From Boswellia sacra (Eukaryota; Streptophyta; Magnoliopsida; Sapindales; Burseraceae): a DNA stretch of 64,000 nt. A model generated the notes under the pieces. It was not told the origin of the DNA. It did not search any database and saw only the letters and a list, made by a program, of their open reading frames with translations. Made by a program: the position numbers and the translations under genes. The stretch spans positions 372,001 to 436,000 of the forward strand of contig SNVD02010473.1 in assembly GCA_013180625.2 (NCBI GenBank). Direction: 5' to 3'. This document shows positions 10,537 to 22,386 of the stretch, in pieces; the stretch's first letter is position 1, and each line of letters starts with the position of its first letter.

Positions 10537-11976
10537 ATGGCGAGGAAGCGAAAGCACGACTCCAAAACCACCGAACCATCGGAGCCTCCGCAGAAACAAC
10601 TTCAACAGGAACCAGAACCAGCGAAGCAAGAGCAGCCTCAGCCTGAGCCTGAACAAGAAAACGTTGTTGAAGAAGTTGAATACGAACTAGTTGAAGAAGC
10701 CGAAGAAGAAGTGGAAGAAGAAGTAGAAGAAGAAGGAGAAGAAGAAGAAGAAGAAGAAGGGGAGGAGCTAAACGATGACGATAATCAGAAGGTTTTAAAT
10801 ACCTCTGGAGCTGATCCAAAGGATGACGAGTGCGATGAGCCGATAGAAAAGCTATTAGAACCCTTCGGCAAGGATCAACTAATTAATCTGCTTCGTGAAG
10901 CAGCTGAGAAGCATGTTGATGTGGCCAATCGTGTACGAGAAGTTGCCGATGAGGATCCAGCTCACCGCAAGATATTTGTACATGGTCTTGGTTGGGACAC
11001 TAAGGCCGAGACTTTGATTGAGGTCTTCAGCCAGTTCGGCGAAATCGAGGATTGCAAAGCTGTTTCTGATAAGGTCTCTGGGAAATCCAAGGGCTATGGA
11101 TTCATTCTGTTCAAGACGCGTAGTGGGGCGCGTAAGGCCCTTAAGAATCCGCAGAATAAGATTGGAAATCGCATGACTGCTTGTCAACTCGCTTCAGTTG
11201 GCCCTGTATTGACTCCTGCTGCCGGTGCTACTCAGCATCATCAACCGCAGCAGCAACAGCAGCCTGTATCTGAGTATACTCAGAGAAAGATTTTTGTGAG
11301 CAATGTTGCGGCCGAATTGGATCCGCAGAAATTGCACGAGTTCTTCTCTAAGTATGGAGAGATTGAGGAAGGCCCCCTGGGTCTTGATAAGGCCACTGGA
11401 AAGCCCAAAGGGTTTTGTTTGTTCGTTTATAAGACAGTTGAAGCTGCCAAGAAGGCTTTGGAAGAGCCGCACAAGAATTTTGAGGGGCATGTTTTGCATT
11501 GCCAGAAGGCTATCGATGGACCAAAACCTAAAAAATCTCAGCATCAGCATCACCACAATGCACAGAATTCACATTTTCAGAGGAATGACAATGCGGGTTT
11601 TGTCGGTGGAGCTGCTGCTGTTGCAAGACCCGGTCACTTGATGGCTCCTTCAGGACCTGGGGTTGGAGCTGCTGCTGCCCAGGCATTGAACCCAGCTCTT
11701 GGTCAGGCATTGACCGCTTTGCTGGCTACTCAAGGTGCCGGGTTGGCGCTCAGCCCAGCACTTGGGCAGGCATTGCTGGGGACTCTGGGCTCCGCTGCTG
11801 GTGCAGGTGCTGGAATACAGGGTGCCTATGCAAATCAGGCAAATGTGAGCCCCAGTGTGATTGGAGGCTATGGGAATCAGGGTGGCTATCCAAATCAGCA
11901 GTTGGCCCAAGGTGGATCTGGAAGAGGGCAGCATGGGGTTGGCCAATACGGTGGGGCGCCATACATGGGTCACTAG
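10537..11976 (+). CDS. UBP1-associated protein 2 (UBA2A-like), two-RRM RNA-binding protein, copy 2
   Basis: Intronless, 479 residues, a tandem paralogue of the gene at 3375 in the same orientation. The architecture is the same: basic start MARKRKHDSK, Glu-rich acidic tract at about 44-78, EKLLEPF linker at about 104, RRM1 at about 145-221 (RNP2 KIFVHG, RNP1 SKGYGFILF), a short Gln tract, RRM2 at about 250-325 (RNP2 KIFVSN, RNP1 PKGFCLFVY) and a Gly/Ala/Gln-rich tail ending PYMGH. Differences cluster in the acidic region and tail (Ala runs such as GAAAAQ); the RRMs are nearly the same. No lesion is visible, so both copies are probably functional. A 74-base run inside RRM2 (11440-11513) is identical to copy 1, including silent sites. 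Whether the two have divided expression cannot be seen here. Confidence 0.92.
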   Translation: MARKRKHDSKTTEPSEPPQKQLQQEPEPAKQEQPQPEPEQENVVEEVEYELVEEAEEEVEEEVEEEGEEEEEEEGEELNDDDNQKVLNTSGADPKDDECDEPIEKLLEPFGKDQLINLLREAAEKHVDVANRVREVADEDPAHRKIFVHGLGWDTKAETLIEVFSQFGEIEDCKAVSDKVSGKSKGYGFILFKTRSGARKALKNPQNKIGNRMTACQLASVGPVLTPAAGATQHHQPQQQQQPVSEYTQRKIFVSNVAAELDPQKLHEFFSKYGEIEEGPLGLDKATGKPKGFCLFVYKTVEAAKKALEEPHKNFEGHVLHCQKAIDGPKPKKSQHQHHHNAQNSHFQRNDNAGFVGGAAAVARPGHLMAPSGPGVGAAAAQALNPALGQALTALLATQGAGLALSPALGQALLGTLGSAAGAGAGIQGAYANQANVSPSVIGGYGNQGGYPNQQLAQGGSGRGQHGVGQYGGAPYMGH

Positions 11977-11987
11977 CCGTACCTCAG

Positions 11988-12670
11988 GTATGAATTCGTG
12001 CTTAAATTTTTATTTGGCAAAATTAACTTTTGACAAACTGCCTTTTTCTCGAGGAAGTCTCTAGTATGTTGCGGGTTTGTGATTAACATTTGGCATGCAT
12101 ATCAAATGATTGATTTCCACATATTTGTTCACTGTCTTTCATTTCATTGTTACTCTATTGTACTTTTTCAAGGCTAACATTGCTATGTTAGTCGTGATAT
12201 TTCTGACTTCTCGATAGTGAAGGTGAGTAGTACTTTGGATTTGAAGTGTTTGTATAGCACCCAGTTCAATGATAGTTTACGTTACCAACATTCTTATTCT
12301 TAATTGTTTTTGCTCTGCACAATTGGTTCATTGAGTAGTACTTTGGATTTAAAGTGTATTTATAGCACCTAGTTCAATGATAGTTAATGTTACCAACATT
12401 CTTATTCTTAATTGTTTTTGCTCCACACAAATGGTTCAGTGATAGTTTATGATACTTGTTATTGGTTTCAATTGTTTTAATCATCGATATTACTTGTGAA
12501 ATATGTGGTAATTACTTGATAATGATTAATGTAAAAATGTTCCCAGTATCTGTTACTGAAATTGATTTCTTCACTTTTAGTTGTTGCATTAAACCCTTTT
12601 AAATAAAAGTTTTGGATCGGAAACCTTTTGCTTTTAAATTGTCTTTTTTATGTTTTCTATTATTGTGCAG
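11988..12670 (+). other. 3' UTR intron of UBA2-like copy 2
   Basis: CTCAG|GTATGA follows the stop by 11 bp. TATTGTGCAG|ATCCCA gives the acceptor at 12670. Donor, acceptor and following exon match copy 1. The intron body differs and contains a 108-bp tandem duplication (12225-12440). Confidence 0.7.
12225..12440. repeat. tandem duplication, 108 bp x 2, in a 3' UTR intron
   Basis: The unit from GAGTAGTACTTTGGATTT to AATTGTTTTTGCTC recurs with an offset of 108 bp (12225 and 12333). The copies are about 90% alike. Copy 1 of the gene lacks it, so it arose after the gene duplication. Confidence 0.8.
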
Positions 12671-15600
12671 ATCCCACATAGGTGCATCATTATTTTAGTA
12701 CTGGCCTGGTGATTCTTCTGAAGTTTCAGGAGCTGATGCAAATGAAGTCTTTATATTTATGGTGCATGTTACTATTTGGCACTACAAAGACCAGAATCTT
12801 AAAACTGTGAAATGGGTTTTTCTATGCCTTTTTTTTCAATTTTCTTTTTCTTTTTATCTTTTTTTTCCCTGACTATTGTAGTTTTTGAGATCTTTATTTT
12901 GTTTAAAAGCTTTGCGAACAGATTTAAAAGATCAGATCTATGTACCTTATTGAGTCTGGATGTTGAACAAAAATCCCTTCCAAAATTCAGTCCATGTGTA
13001 CTAAATTGTGCCTGCATATGATCTTCAAGATTTTTCTTCTGACATGCTCTTTTCTATCAGCTGGTTTGTTAAATCCATATGCATTTATTTGGCTTAGTTT
13101 GAATCATTTGTTATTGAATGGTTTACAGCCTCATTTCCTTCTTAATTTATGTCTTGGTTTTGCAAAATTTGTTTTGTGAAATTCTGCTGTTTGTTTCTAT
13201 GATGTGTGTGCTAATGGTGGAGTGATAAACACTGATCATAGATTCAACTACTCATGCTTAGATCGCTCACCACAATTTTTACTGCAGGTAATTGTTCATG
13301 CAGGTTGATCGTCCTATTAGTGCTACCTTGCAATATATTTTTTTCTTTTTTCTTTTTCATTGAGGTTCTATTAAAGCACAAAATGAATTTCAATGGATCC
13401 CATTATGTTTTCTTGGAAAATTTTCCGGTTTACACAAACCCATTAACTGGTAATTACATTCAAAGCAGTGTTATGACATGGATTTGATATTTATGGGTCC
13501 TTTTTCTTTTCTTTCTTTTAAATTAATAAGAATTGGATTGAAAAATTGTTTTACCTGTTATCGAGTTGCCAATAGCTTATTTATTTGTTGGTTTTATTCA
13601 TAACAAGTTTAAAATATTGTATTTTAGATCAAATATTTCTGAAGAAAGTATGGAGTTTCTGAAGTACTTAGCTATTTTATGAATCCTTCCATTTCAATTG
13701 TTAAAAAATCAAACTTGTTCTTGCCAATAGGTAGAATGGAACTAAATAATATGTTTTTAGTTTTCATAAGGCCGTATTCGTACTTCCAAAAACTAAAGGG
13801 CTTCCTGAGATGGACGTGGCAATGGAACTAAATACTATGTTTTTAGTTTTCATAAGGCCATTCTTATACTTCCAAAACTAAAGGGCTTACCTGAGATGGA
13901 CGTGTTTGCGACTGTGGGCAGAGAACTATGTTACTTCCATGGAGTGGAAGGTATGAAATTGAACCTAAAATCTTAATAAATAAATAAGAAGGGATGAAAT
14001 TAGGTACTCTTAGAACTTTGAAGATTACAAACATGAAACTACGAGATTTGAGTGCCTTTTCTCTAATTATTAGACCTTCTGTTTGGGTCGTTCAACTTTC
14101 TCTATAGAAGCAGGTATATTTGTATGATCGAGTTCACCTTGAACTTGTACATTGATATAGTCTATCTTCTTGGGTTCTTTTGACTAGAGTAGTACACAAA
14201 AAATATCACTGATTTTTTATTAAGATATCTTGAATTGTTTTTCGTTTTATTTGGTCAGTCAGATTGGGTGGTTCTCATGAAGATGTATGAGTTCTGATAA
14301 TTTTTGGCTTATCTGATGTGATTATGTATTTGTGGGCTCACAGTTTGTGTGGTTATACTTGCAAAAGGAGGTGGAAGTTGTCGATTAGTTTCAAGGAATA
14401 AAGGAAGTATATTGATGACCTGCGTCATTATGTTCTTTTAAAACACTTTAAACATGTCACAAAGCTTGTCCTGCAATATTTGATAGTCAATTTTTTTGTG
14501 TATTATCGTCTTGTGTATCATCTACAATTATAAGAGTGCGAGAGTAAGTACAAATCATCTATTAGTATTGGTGTCTTTGTTTGGCATCTATATGTGGGTA
14601 GAAGTTTGTTTAACTTGTATCGTGACTTGGTCTCTAACCCTAAACCCTATTTGCTTTATAGGCTTTTGCTTGAGTGTTCATTCTTAGTTGTTTTTTTTCT
14701 CCCTTTGGATGAATTTTTTCGGTTTTTTTTCCTTTTTTTTTTTGTGAAAAATGTTTTCTTCTTGGAGATTTTAGTCTATTGCCCGAAAAGAAGTTTTGGG
14801 ATAGTTGGATGTCAGTTCTACATATCACAGAGGGTTTATTTAATGCACTTAAACCCCACATACAACATTCTTAGCATGAACTCCCGGAGTTTCTGAGTTC
14901 TTCTTCATTTTTATATTCCATATATTCATTGACATCTCTGTATCCTCAAACTTTATCCTCACCCTTTATTGTAATAAAGATTTACTGGTCCTTGGAATGT
15001 TACATTTACTTTGTAGCTGATGTAATGTTGCATTTTTTTTTATGTATAAAAACATTGTTGTTTACTTTATTTCTGCCTGTCAGAAGCTTAGACAAATGCT
15101 AGCTTCTGATTCCTTGATGTTTTTTATCTGTAGAAGGATGTTTACGTTTTAGGCCTGGTTTCTCTTTGATGTTTTTCTCAATATCTCCTTCCTACTGCCA
15201 GAATTGTCTTCTTGCATAGCTATAATTATCTGCATGTTATCTTGATTTTGTTATCGGGATTGAGTTGACCCGTTTGGTAGGCAGGCTTGTTGTAATTTTA
15301 ATTCATTATTTGCATGAATAGACAATTTTAGATATGTCATTGGTTAGTGTTGCTCATGTGTTGTGATTTTGAATTCAGATTGTGGCTTCTATACCGTTTT
15401 GGCTCTTATCCCGGTCACACATTAAACCTCAGATGAAACTAATGAGTCATGCAGTTATAAGGACCCATTAACCAATTCAGGGTTTTCTTTTCTTGTGTTT
15501 AGATCGAAGTTCTAAGTTGTAAGGACAACTTTAGATTTGATTATTAAACCTCTTTTACAAAATTTATCTTATCTAGTAAAGTGGGTAGCTGGCTACCTTT

Positions 15601-16344
15601 AGATTTATTGGATAGTCATTGCAAAGCGTTGGCGGGAGGAAAAATTGTTTGGTCATTGGTGAACTGATACAACACTTTGAACAAGTCCTGAATCAGGGTT
15701 CAGTATTGCTGAAGCCTTGCGTGAGTTTGTGATTTGTGTACAGTTTTCATTCACAAGATAGGGTGGAGTTGGTGTTGAGGCTTCATTTCTTGTACTTGGA
15801 ATCTTCATAGTTTATTATAACATTATGTAGTTGAAAATATTGATTGATCAATTCTGTCATACGATAATGTTATGTGGGTGCAAATAAAAATGGTAGGGAT
15901 AGATGTGGATTGCGACATCCCAACTTTTAAATTTGCTGGGTTCTTATTTCATAGCACATAATATGATGGGTAGGCTGCTCTGCTCTATCACCTTATATTT
16001 AGAAGTATTAATTTGTAATTTTACCAAATGGAAACTGAATTTGTTAGAGGAATTTTCAATTCAAAATTCTCATTGTTCGTAATAATCGATTTCCATTTTG
16101 GGGTCTTTTTATTATGATAGTATATCCATGAGGTTCCATTAAATGCTATTTCTATCTTCAAGTTTTAAGAAAGGAAAAAATTAATTAATTAATTAAAGAA
16201 AGGCATTAAGGGTAACAACTCTTTATGCGAGAAACCTAATGTCTAAAAGATTTCTCTTATTGGATTTTATTGGGTGCCGAGTAGGCTCCATTCGCTGATA
16301 ACGGTTTTGCTTGAACGCTTGTTAGATGCAAGAAAAAGATAGGG
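12671..16344 (+). other. downstream region of UBA2-like copy 2, no coding gene
   Basis: It begins with the conserved second 3' UTR exon (12671 to about 12815) and contains the two other blocks shared with copy 1 (13267-13315; 13797-13965). From about 14000 to 16344 the sequence is AT-rich with T runs and stops in all frames. The short frames at 12812-13021, 13254-13487 and 14594-14896 have poly-Phe-like translations and no motif. Confidence 0.5.
13735..13903. repeat. tandem duplication, 86 bp x 2
   Basis: AATGGAACTAAATA..., ATGTTTTTAGTTTTCATAAG and CTGAGATGGACGTG occur twice, 86 bp apart (13735 and 13821). The duplicated unit includes the CCTGAGATGGAC block that is conserved between the two UBA2-like loci. 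Only the second copy continues into the conserved sequence that follows. Confidence 0.8.
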
Positions 16345-17690
16345 AAAATCGAGAAAATAGACACAATTAGGGGTCATTATTGAAATTTAGATATATACTA
16401 AAAATTTTTCATGTCATATATACTTTCTTAATAAAAAGACTTAATTATCCTTTTGTATTTAATTTTTTTCAGAGCCTTATTTTTCTATCTTCAGACGAAA
16501 ATTATCGAAACTTATCTCTTTCTCTTTAGACGAAAATTATTGAAATTCATCGATTTCGCTTGAAATGCAAATTAACACGAGTATTGGTGGAGGATAGAAG
16601 CATCAAGCAAGACGACGTAGAGAGAAGCACCCATCGATACAGAGGGTATCTAATTGTGATTTATTTGGTTGTTATTTGTTAGATTTGATTTAATTTTTAG
16701 GGAATTTAAATTCGGGATTTGAGTTTCCGACGGATTTATGAATTTATTTAGGGATAAATCTGAGTGTTATATATGATTTTTGTGATTTGATGCGTGTGAA
16801 AACCGACAAAACGAGTTCTGAATTCAGTGTTATATCGTGCTGAAAAAGACACTTAACATTCGACAATTACCTGTCGAGTCGTGTTGAGTTGCGTAATGTC
16901 GAGTGGTGAAATATCGAGTGTCGAGTGTTTGTCGAGTGGTTGTGTAGTGTCGAGTGTCAGATATTTGTCGTGTGTCGAGTGTCGAGTGGGGTAGTGTCGA
17001 GTGGTGTTGTGACGACACTCGACACAACGTGACACTCGACACGCGACACTCGATAACACTCGACAATTATCCGACACGATTCTATACTACTCGACACTAC
17101 ACCATTCGACATTTCACCACTCGGCAAACACTCGACACTCGACATTTCACCACTCGACAAACACTCGACACTCGACATTACACAACTCGATAGGTAGTTA
17201 TCGAGTGTCTTCTTCAGCGCGATATAACACAGATTCAAAACTCGTTTGGTCAGTTTTCACATGCATCAAACCACAAAAATCACATATAACACTCGATTTA
17301 TCCCTAAATAAGTTCACAAATCCATCGGAAACCAAATCCTGAATTCAAATTCCCTAAAAACTAAATCAAATCTAGCGAATAACAATCAAATAAATCACAA
17401 TTAGAGAGATTAAGAAAAGTTGTTCTTATCAGATTTGCTCAGCTTCGACTATTGAAGTTGTTTCGGACAGTGAAGTGTATGGAGTAGTGACTGGTTTCTT
17501 TGTTTTTTGTTTCGTTTAATTACTTTCTTTATTTTTGTCGGAAGAGGGAACTAATAAGGTTTTGGAAAAAAATTGATTATATAAGGGTATTTAAGTCTTT
17601 TTGTCAAAAAAGTGTTTATGGCATGAAATTTTTCAGGATGTATCTAAATTTCAATAAGGGTCCCTAATTGTGTCTATTTTCTCAATTTTT
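16345..17690. mobile_element. large fold-back (hairpin) element with an inverted minisatellite at its apex
   Basis: The left arm (about 16345-17015) and right arm (about 17016-17690) are inverted copies at roughly 85% identity. The ends read GAGAAAATAGACACAATTAG on both strands. Further matched pairs include AGGGATAAATC / its inverse, TGTTATATCG / CGATATAACA, and GTGATTTATTTG. Next to the centre the left arm carries repeated TCGAGTG units and the right arm the complementary CACTCGA units, so the whole could fold into one hairpin. No transposase is present. The long symmetrical arms resemble Foldback- or Mutator-type non-autonomous elements. I could not find a convincing target-site duplication, so the superfamily stays open. 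A related single arm end lies at 38195-38486. Confidence 0.75.
16855..17190. repeat. head-to-head TCGAGTG / CACTCGA minisatellite
   Basis: Degenerate short units containing GTCGAGTG run on the plus strand from about 16870 to 17010. The inverse (CACTCGACA) runs from about 17012 to 17185. The dyad centre is near TTGTGACGACACTCGACACAA. Reading frames here on both strands (for example 16830-17066 and 16957-17238) are by-products of the repeat. Confidence 0.8.
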
Positions 17691-20600
17691 AAGTTAATTT
17701 AAAAGTAATCATAGTTTTTTTTTTTTAAATAATTGTCTAATTGAAGTTAGAATAAACATTTATTTTGTAACTAATTTATAAACTCTTATAACGGCGAAAA
17801 ATCTGTACTTCCAAAACTCACTTATGCATACTTTTTCTTTAATAAAATTATGTTACTAAAATATCTTGTCTTTATATAAAATTAGTCGAAAAATATCGAA
17901 ATTAATCTAAACAATCTCTTTCAATTTATGTGTCTTCTTAAAATAAAGGAATCTTCAATGTGTGAGGCAAACGTCTAAATATCATTCACCTATAATTCTC
18001 AACCTCCATTGTTGCCCTGTATTTTGAACGATAATACATCCATATTAATTTTAGTCGGCTAACTTTAATTAAGCGAGTTATACCTAGCATTTACAAGTTG
18101 GCATGCTATCACTTGATAGGCTTGTCAAAAGGAATTGTCCATTAAGTTTTCAGTCGGCTGATTTTAATGATTTTTGTGCATGGGCTTAAAATTATTAAAC
18201 GCATGTCACGTTCTTCTCTTAGATTCCGGACTTTTTAACATGAAATGTTGATTTTTTTTATAAGTAATGCTGTTATATCTATAATCAACCTTTCTTACAA
18301 TATATGAATTGATAAAATATAATTGGACGAGTAAAGAATGAAAGTAGATAAAAAAAATATATACTAAATTGCATGACATTATAATCATCAATTTATTAAT
18401 AGTTTGTCAACTCAGATTGTAAAATTAATTAATTGTAAATAAGTTGTGAGTCTAATATTACTCATTAAATACTCTCACCATATGTCTCAAATCTTTCTCA
18501 GAACCATATGTTAGCTCTCTCTCATAGAAAATATTTTGATTGACACTATTAAAAGGATGAATGTTTTGATTGCCATCGGGTTTTGCTAGAGGATTGTCAA
18601 GAGTTGCCACCAAATTATTAATCTTACTATTTTTAAGTGAGATTTTCGTAGATGATAAATATGATAAAATAATGATTTATAAATAATTATTATTAGATTA
18701 TAAAATTTTTATTTTCTTGAAATTTTTGTTAAGGGTAGTTTTTAGAATTTAGATATCAAAAGTAGATTATGAAATAATCAGATTTTCAAAAGCATCTATT
18801 TTCCTACTTTAGAAACATTTTTCTAAAATAGTTTATTTAATAATCAGCTTAAAATTTGTTTATTTATTTAAAAAAAAAGTTACAAAACATCCTAATTAGT
18901 GTAGCTTAAGAAATAAGTGATGATTTTTCAGGCTATAACAACCTCAAAGTAGCCCTAAACAGTTGGGTCCGTTTAGGAAAATAATAGCAAAAGTTTTGTA
19001 TTAATTAGTACATATTATAATTGATATTTGGATGGGTGTATAGAGTAAAAATAAAAATTTCAAATTTTGATGAAGTATTTATGCAATAAATAAGTTTGTT
19101 GAATATAAATTAGGGGACAAATAACCCCATTCATAACAAATACTTTAAAATTAAGGTGAGTTTCTGTCTAATTAATTCATAAAACTTTCCGTTCCACCAA
19201 AGATTACATCTTGCAACCAAATAATGCAATCATTTCCGTCTCTTTTTTCTTTTTTCCTTCCGTATGCTTGCCTTCTCGTAGTCCTTTATAAGTGTCTTTG
19301 ATTGCTTGATCAGTAATAGTCTAATACTGATGTTTATCTTCGATCGTTGATAATTACTATTTATTGTTGTTAACTATAAAAATTTTAAAAAAATAATAAT
19401 AATAAGGGTGAATTCCCCACACCTTCCTTAAGGTTTAGAAAAATGTTACGTAGCATCCTTTTATTTCAAAAGTCTCACAAACCTCGCTATTCCATTTAAG
19501 ACGATTAAGTAAATTATGTTAAAATATGCAAATTGATCATATTACTCATATGTAAGATATTAGAAGAAATTTGAAAAGGAAAAAAATTAAAATAAAATAA
19601 TAAACAAAACAAAATTAACAAAATTTTACTAAAAAAATTGGAATTAATTTAATTTAAGGACTCATTAGTAATTTTAATTTTTATTTCATGGTTTTAATAG
19701 TGTGATATTGGATTACTTTTAATCTAAAAAAATTGTAGCTTTTAAGAAGCTAGTTTGAATATGTTATACTGTCGTCATGTTAATTATTTGATTTCATTTT
19801 CTTTTTTTATTTATTAGATATTTTTAATTTTTTAAGATTTATTATTTTTAGGAAATTTATACTTTTTGGATTTATAGGTATTCTAATTTTTTAGTAAATT
19901 ATTAAATTTCAAAATTTTATAACATGATTGATCTTGGTCAAAACTAGATCTTGATTTAGGGGCTCTTATTAGTCCTATAACATAATTGAGAAATAATATA
20001 ACTAAAACTACTTCAAGATTACTTTGATGCTATAACTTATGTAATTGACTAATTTGCCTTCTTAATTGTTATCTTTAACAGAAGTTTACTAACAACATGA
20101 GAGGTAAGTGAGATTTACGAAACTGAAAGATGTCGTTTGAGATTTCAAAAAATTACAGGGGAGGTTGGTGCCATTGACTCTAACAAAAATAATTGGTGGT
20201 GAGTTGTTCATTGGTTTTGTTGAAGGTAAAGAAAGAGAGAGCGGAAGTTGCCAAAATAATAATATTTAATGAAACGGTGCATGGAAGAGCAAGACCCGCC
20301 TTAATTAGAATTAAACAACTCACTTAAAAAAAATAACTTCCACTTTTTCATAAATACAATTTGAGATGATCAATTATTATTTACAAACATATGAAACTGC
20401 TCTCTCCACAAACTTTTTTCTCTTCTGGGTTCTCTTCCACCTTTAGCACCATCTTTAAACAATAAAACTAAAGTTGGAACAAGCGCCAATGCCCTCTATG
20501 TTTAACTTCTAAAAATATTGAAACTCACCATTATTCTTTCCATGTAAAGAGTCTAGATTCTTGCATCATCATGATTAATGAGATAGGATCATGTAAAATG

Positions 20601-22386
20601 ATGTAAATTCTAAATCACAAGCTCATCATAGGGTAATATTAATTTGTTAGACTAAACTCATCTTACATAATGAATTTTTTTCTTTAAAAAATGAATTTGG
20701 ATCTGTATATGGGATAGTTTCATTGATCTCATAGTTTGTTAAACTAAACTATTTGTATAAAAAAAATTATAGTTATATTAAAGAAACCAAAAAAATAAAG
20801 CTTTTAGACAAAAATTAAAATGAAAAACCATATCGAAATGAAGTAAATAAACAGATACTTAATGAAACTATGGAAGTGGAGAAAATGAAGTAACCACACC
20901 AAGAAAAGCAAATATTCTAACGCAATTTTTTAAAAGAATAGTTTCTAATACGCCTTATTCCTTTTTTCTTTGGTGTTTAAAGAAGTCCAAGTTGTCCAAA
21001 ATAATTGGCTGGGGACCAAAATTTTGTTGACAAAAAAGCTGATGAGTGACAACACTAGATCCATTCTTTATTAATATATTTTTTTTACCTAAGCTTATAT
21101 TGGTTTTCTTTCTAGGTTTTCCCAAAAAGTTTACCCAATGAGCATTACATCAAGAACGTACCATGATGTGGCACATCTTCATTGGCCAGATGCATGAATG
21201 CTCTCATACACTCGATGCATTAAGATTAATGCGAGGGAAGAAAATGATGAGAGAAAGAGAAAGGAAAAGGAAAAAAAAAAAATTGAAAAACTTGGAACAG
21301 GGTAGAACAATCAAACGTAGAAGGAGGGAGAGAACGAAGCAATAATGACTGAAGGTTTTGATTTTTCTTTAAATTTTTAATAAAATTATGTAAATTTACC
21401 TCCACAATATCCTTTGTCCACCCCCCTCGGCAGAAAGTGACAACAAAGGACTAATTTGTGTAATTTTGTAAACTTCAGTGACCTTGCGGGAATCCATATT
21501 TTTGTTTATCCTTGAACAAAATAAAAGTGGAAATAAGTAAATAACCAAAATTGTTAGGGACTTAAAGAATAGTAAGTCTCAAAAACTATTTAATTCTTTA
21601 ACTAAATTTAAGATATTTGAAAAAAAAAAAAGATACTCCTCGATACACTTTAGTAAAGAATGTGTCATAAAATATTAGATAAGCTTTGCAAACTATTTTA
21701 AGTATGCCATAAAAAATTAGATAATTATGTATATAAATAAATTTAGGGGGGATATTTTGAAATTTAACATCTTTAAGAATTTTTTATTGTCTAATCAATT
21801 AACAAGTTAAGGAGTGACTTACTCTCAAAGCGGAATTAATTCTTGAGCCTTACCCGTGAGATTTAACAAGTTAATGAGATGAGATGATTTGGCCTCTAAA
21901 TTTTCTACAAGTTAACAAGTTATTTACCCATTGGTTAAAACAAGTCAATAAGATGACGGTAATTTTGTCCTTCAAGATTAAATTTGGTTGGTCAATATAA
22001 AAAAAATAATCCTTCTACAAGTAAAAAGTCATTTCCTAAGTTTAATTATCTCTTCTAATTTCTACAAAAATAAAATAAAAAATTAGAAACCTCTTACTAG
22101 TAAAACTACCTGACAAGTTATACAATATGTGAACTTATACATTATGTTAAGATAAGTTTAAGACTAAGATCTATCATGAAATCTAGTATCCATCATCCTA
22201 ATCCCTATAATTGAGTGAATATTGGAAGCAACAATTCATCTTCCTCTAAATCCAAATTGCAACCTCTCAGTAAATTTTATTTTATTTATTTATTAACTAT
22301 TATTATTATTATAATTTTTTAATGATAATAGTAATGACAACAATACTAACCCTGTAGGTAGAAATGCTTCTCATTGACAACAAAAT
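17691..22386. other. AT-rich intergenic region, no gene recognised
   Basis: Long A/T runs, no domain-bearing frame, no tRNA-like structure noticed. The weak pair near 19410 (CCCCACACCTTCC) and 20160 (GGGGAGGTTGGTG) could be the ends of a worn fold-back element, but the intervening match is poor. The frame at 21163-21345 is a Lys/Arg/Glu-rich artefact of purine-rich DNA. Confidence 0.55.
22066..22145. repeat. repeat shared with 32188-32273
   Basis: CTACAAAAATAAAATAAAAA, then CCTCTTACTAGTAAAA and TTATACAATAT..GAACTTATA, recur in the same orientation near 32188, on the far side of the decayed gypsy region. About 80 bp match before the copies diverge. It could be a worn flanking repeat of the gypsy element or an unrelated dispersed repeat. 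Confidence 0.45.

Noticed and set aside
16830..17238. Overlapping open frames on both strands translating as Thr/Arg/Ser/His-rich repeats
   Set aside because: They arise from the TCGAGTG/CACTCGA minisatellite, which happens to lack stops in several frames. No start context, no domain, and the same pattern on both strands.
19400..20190. Possible fold-back element with ends CCCCACACCTTCC and GGTGCCA...ACCTCCCC
   Set aside because: The inverted match is short and patchy and no target-site duplication is visible.
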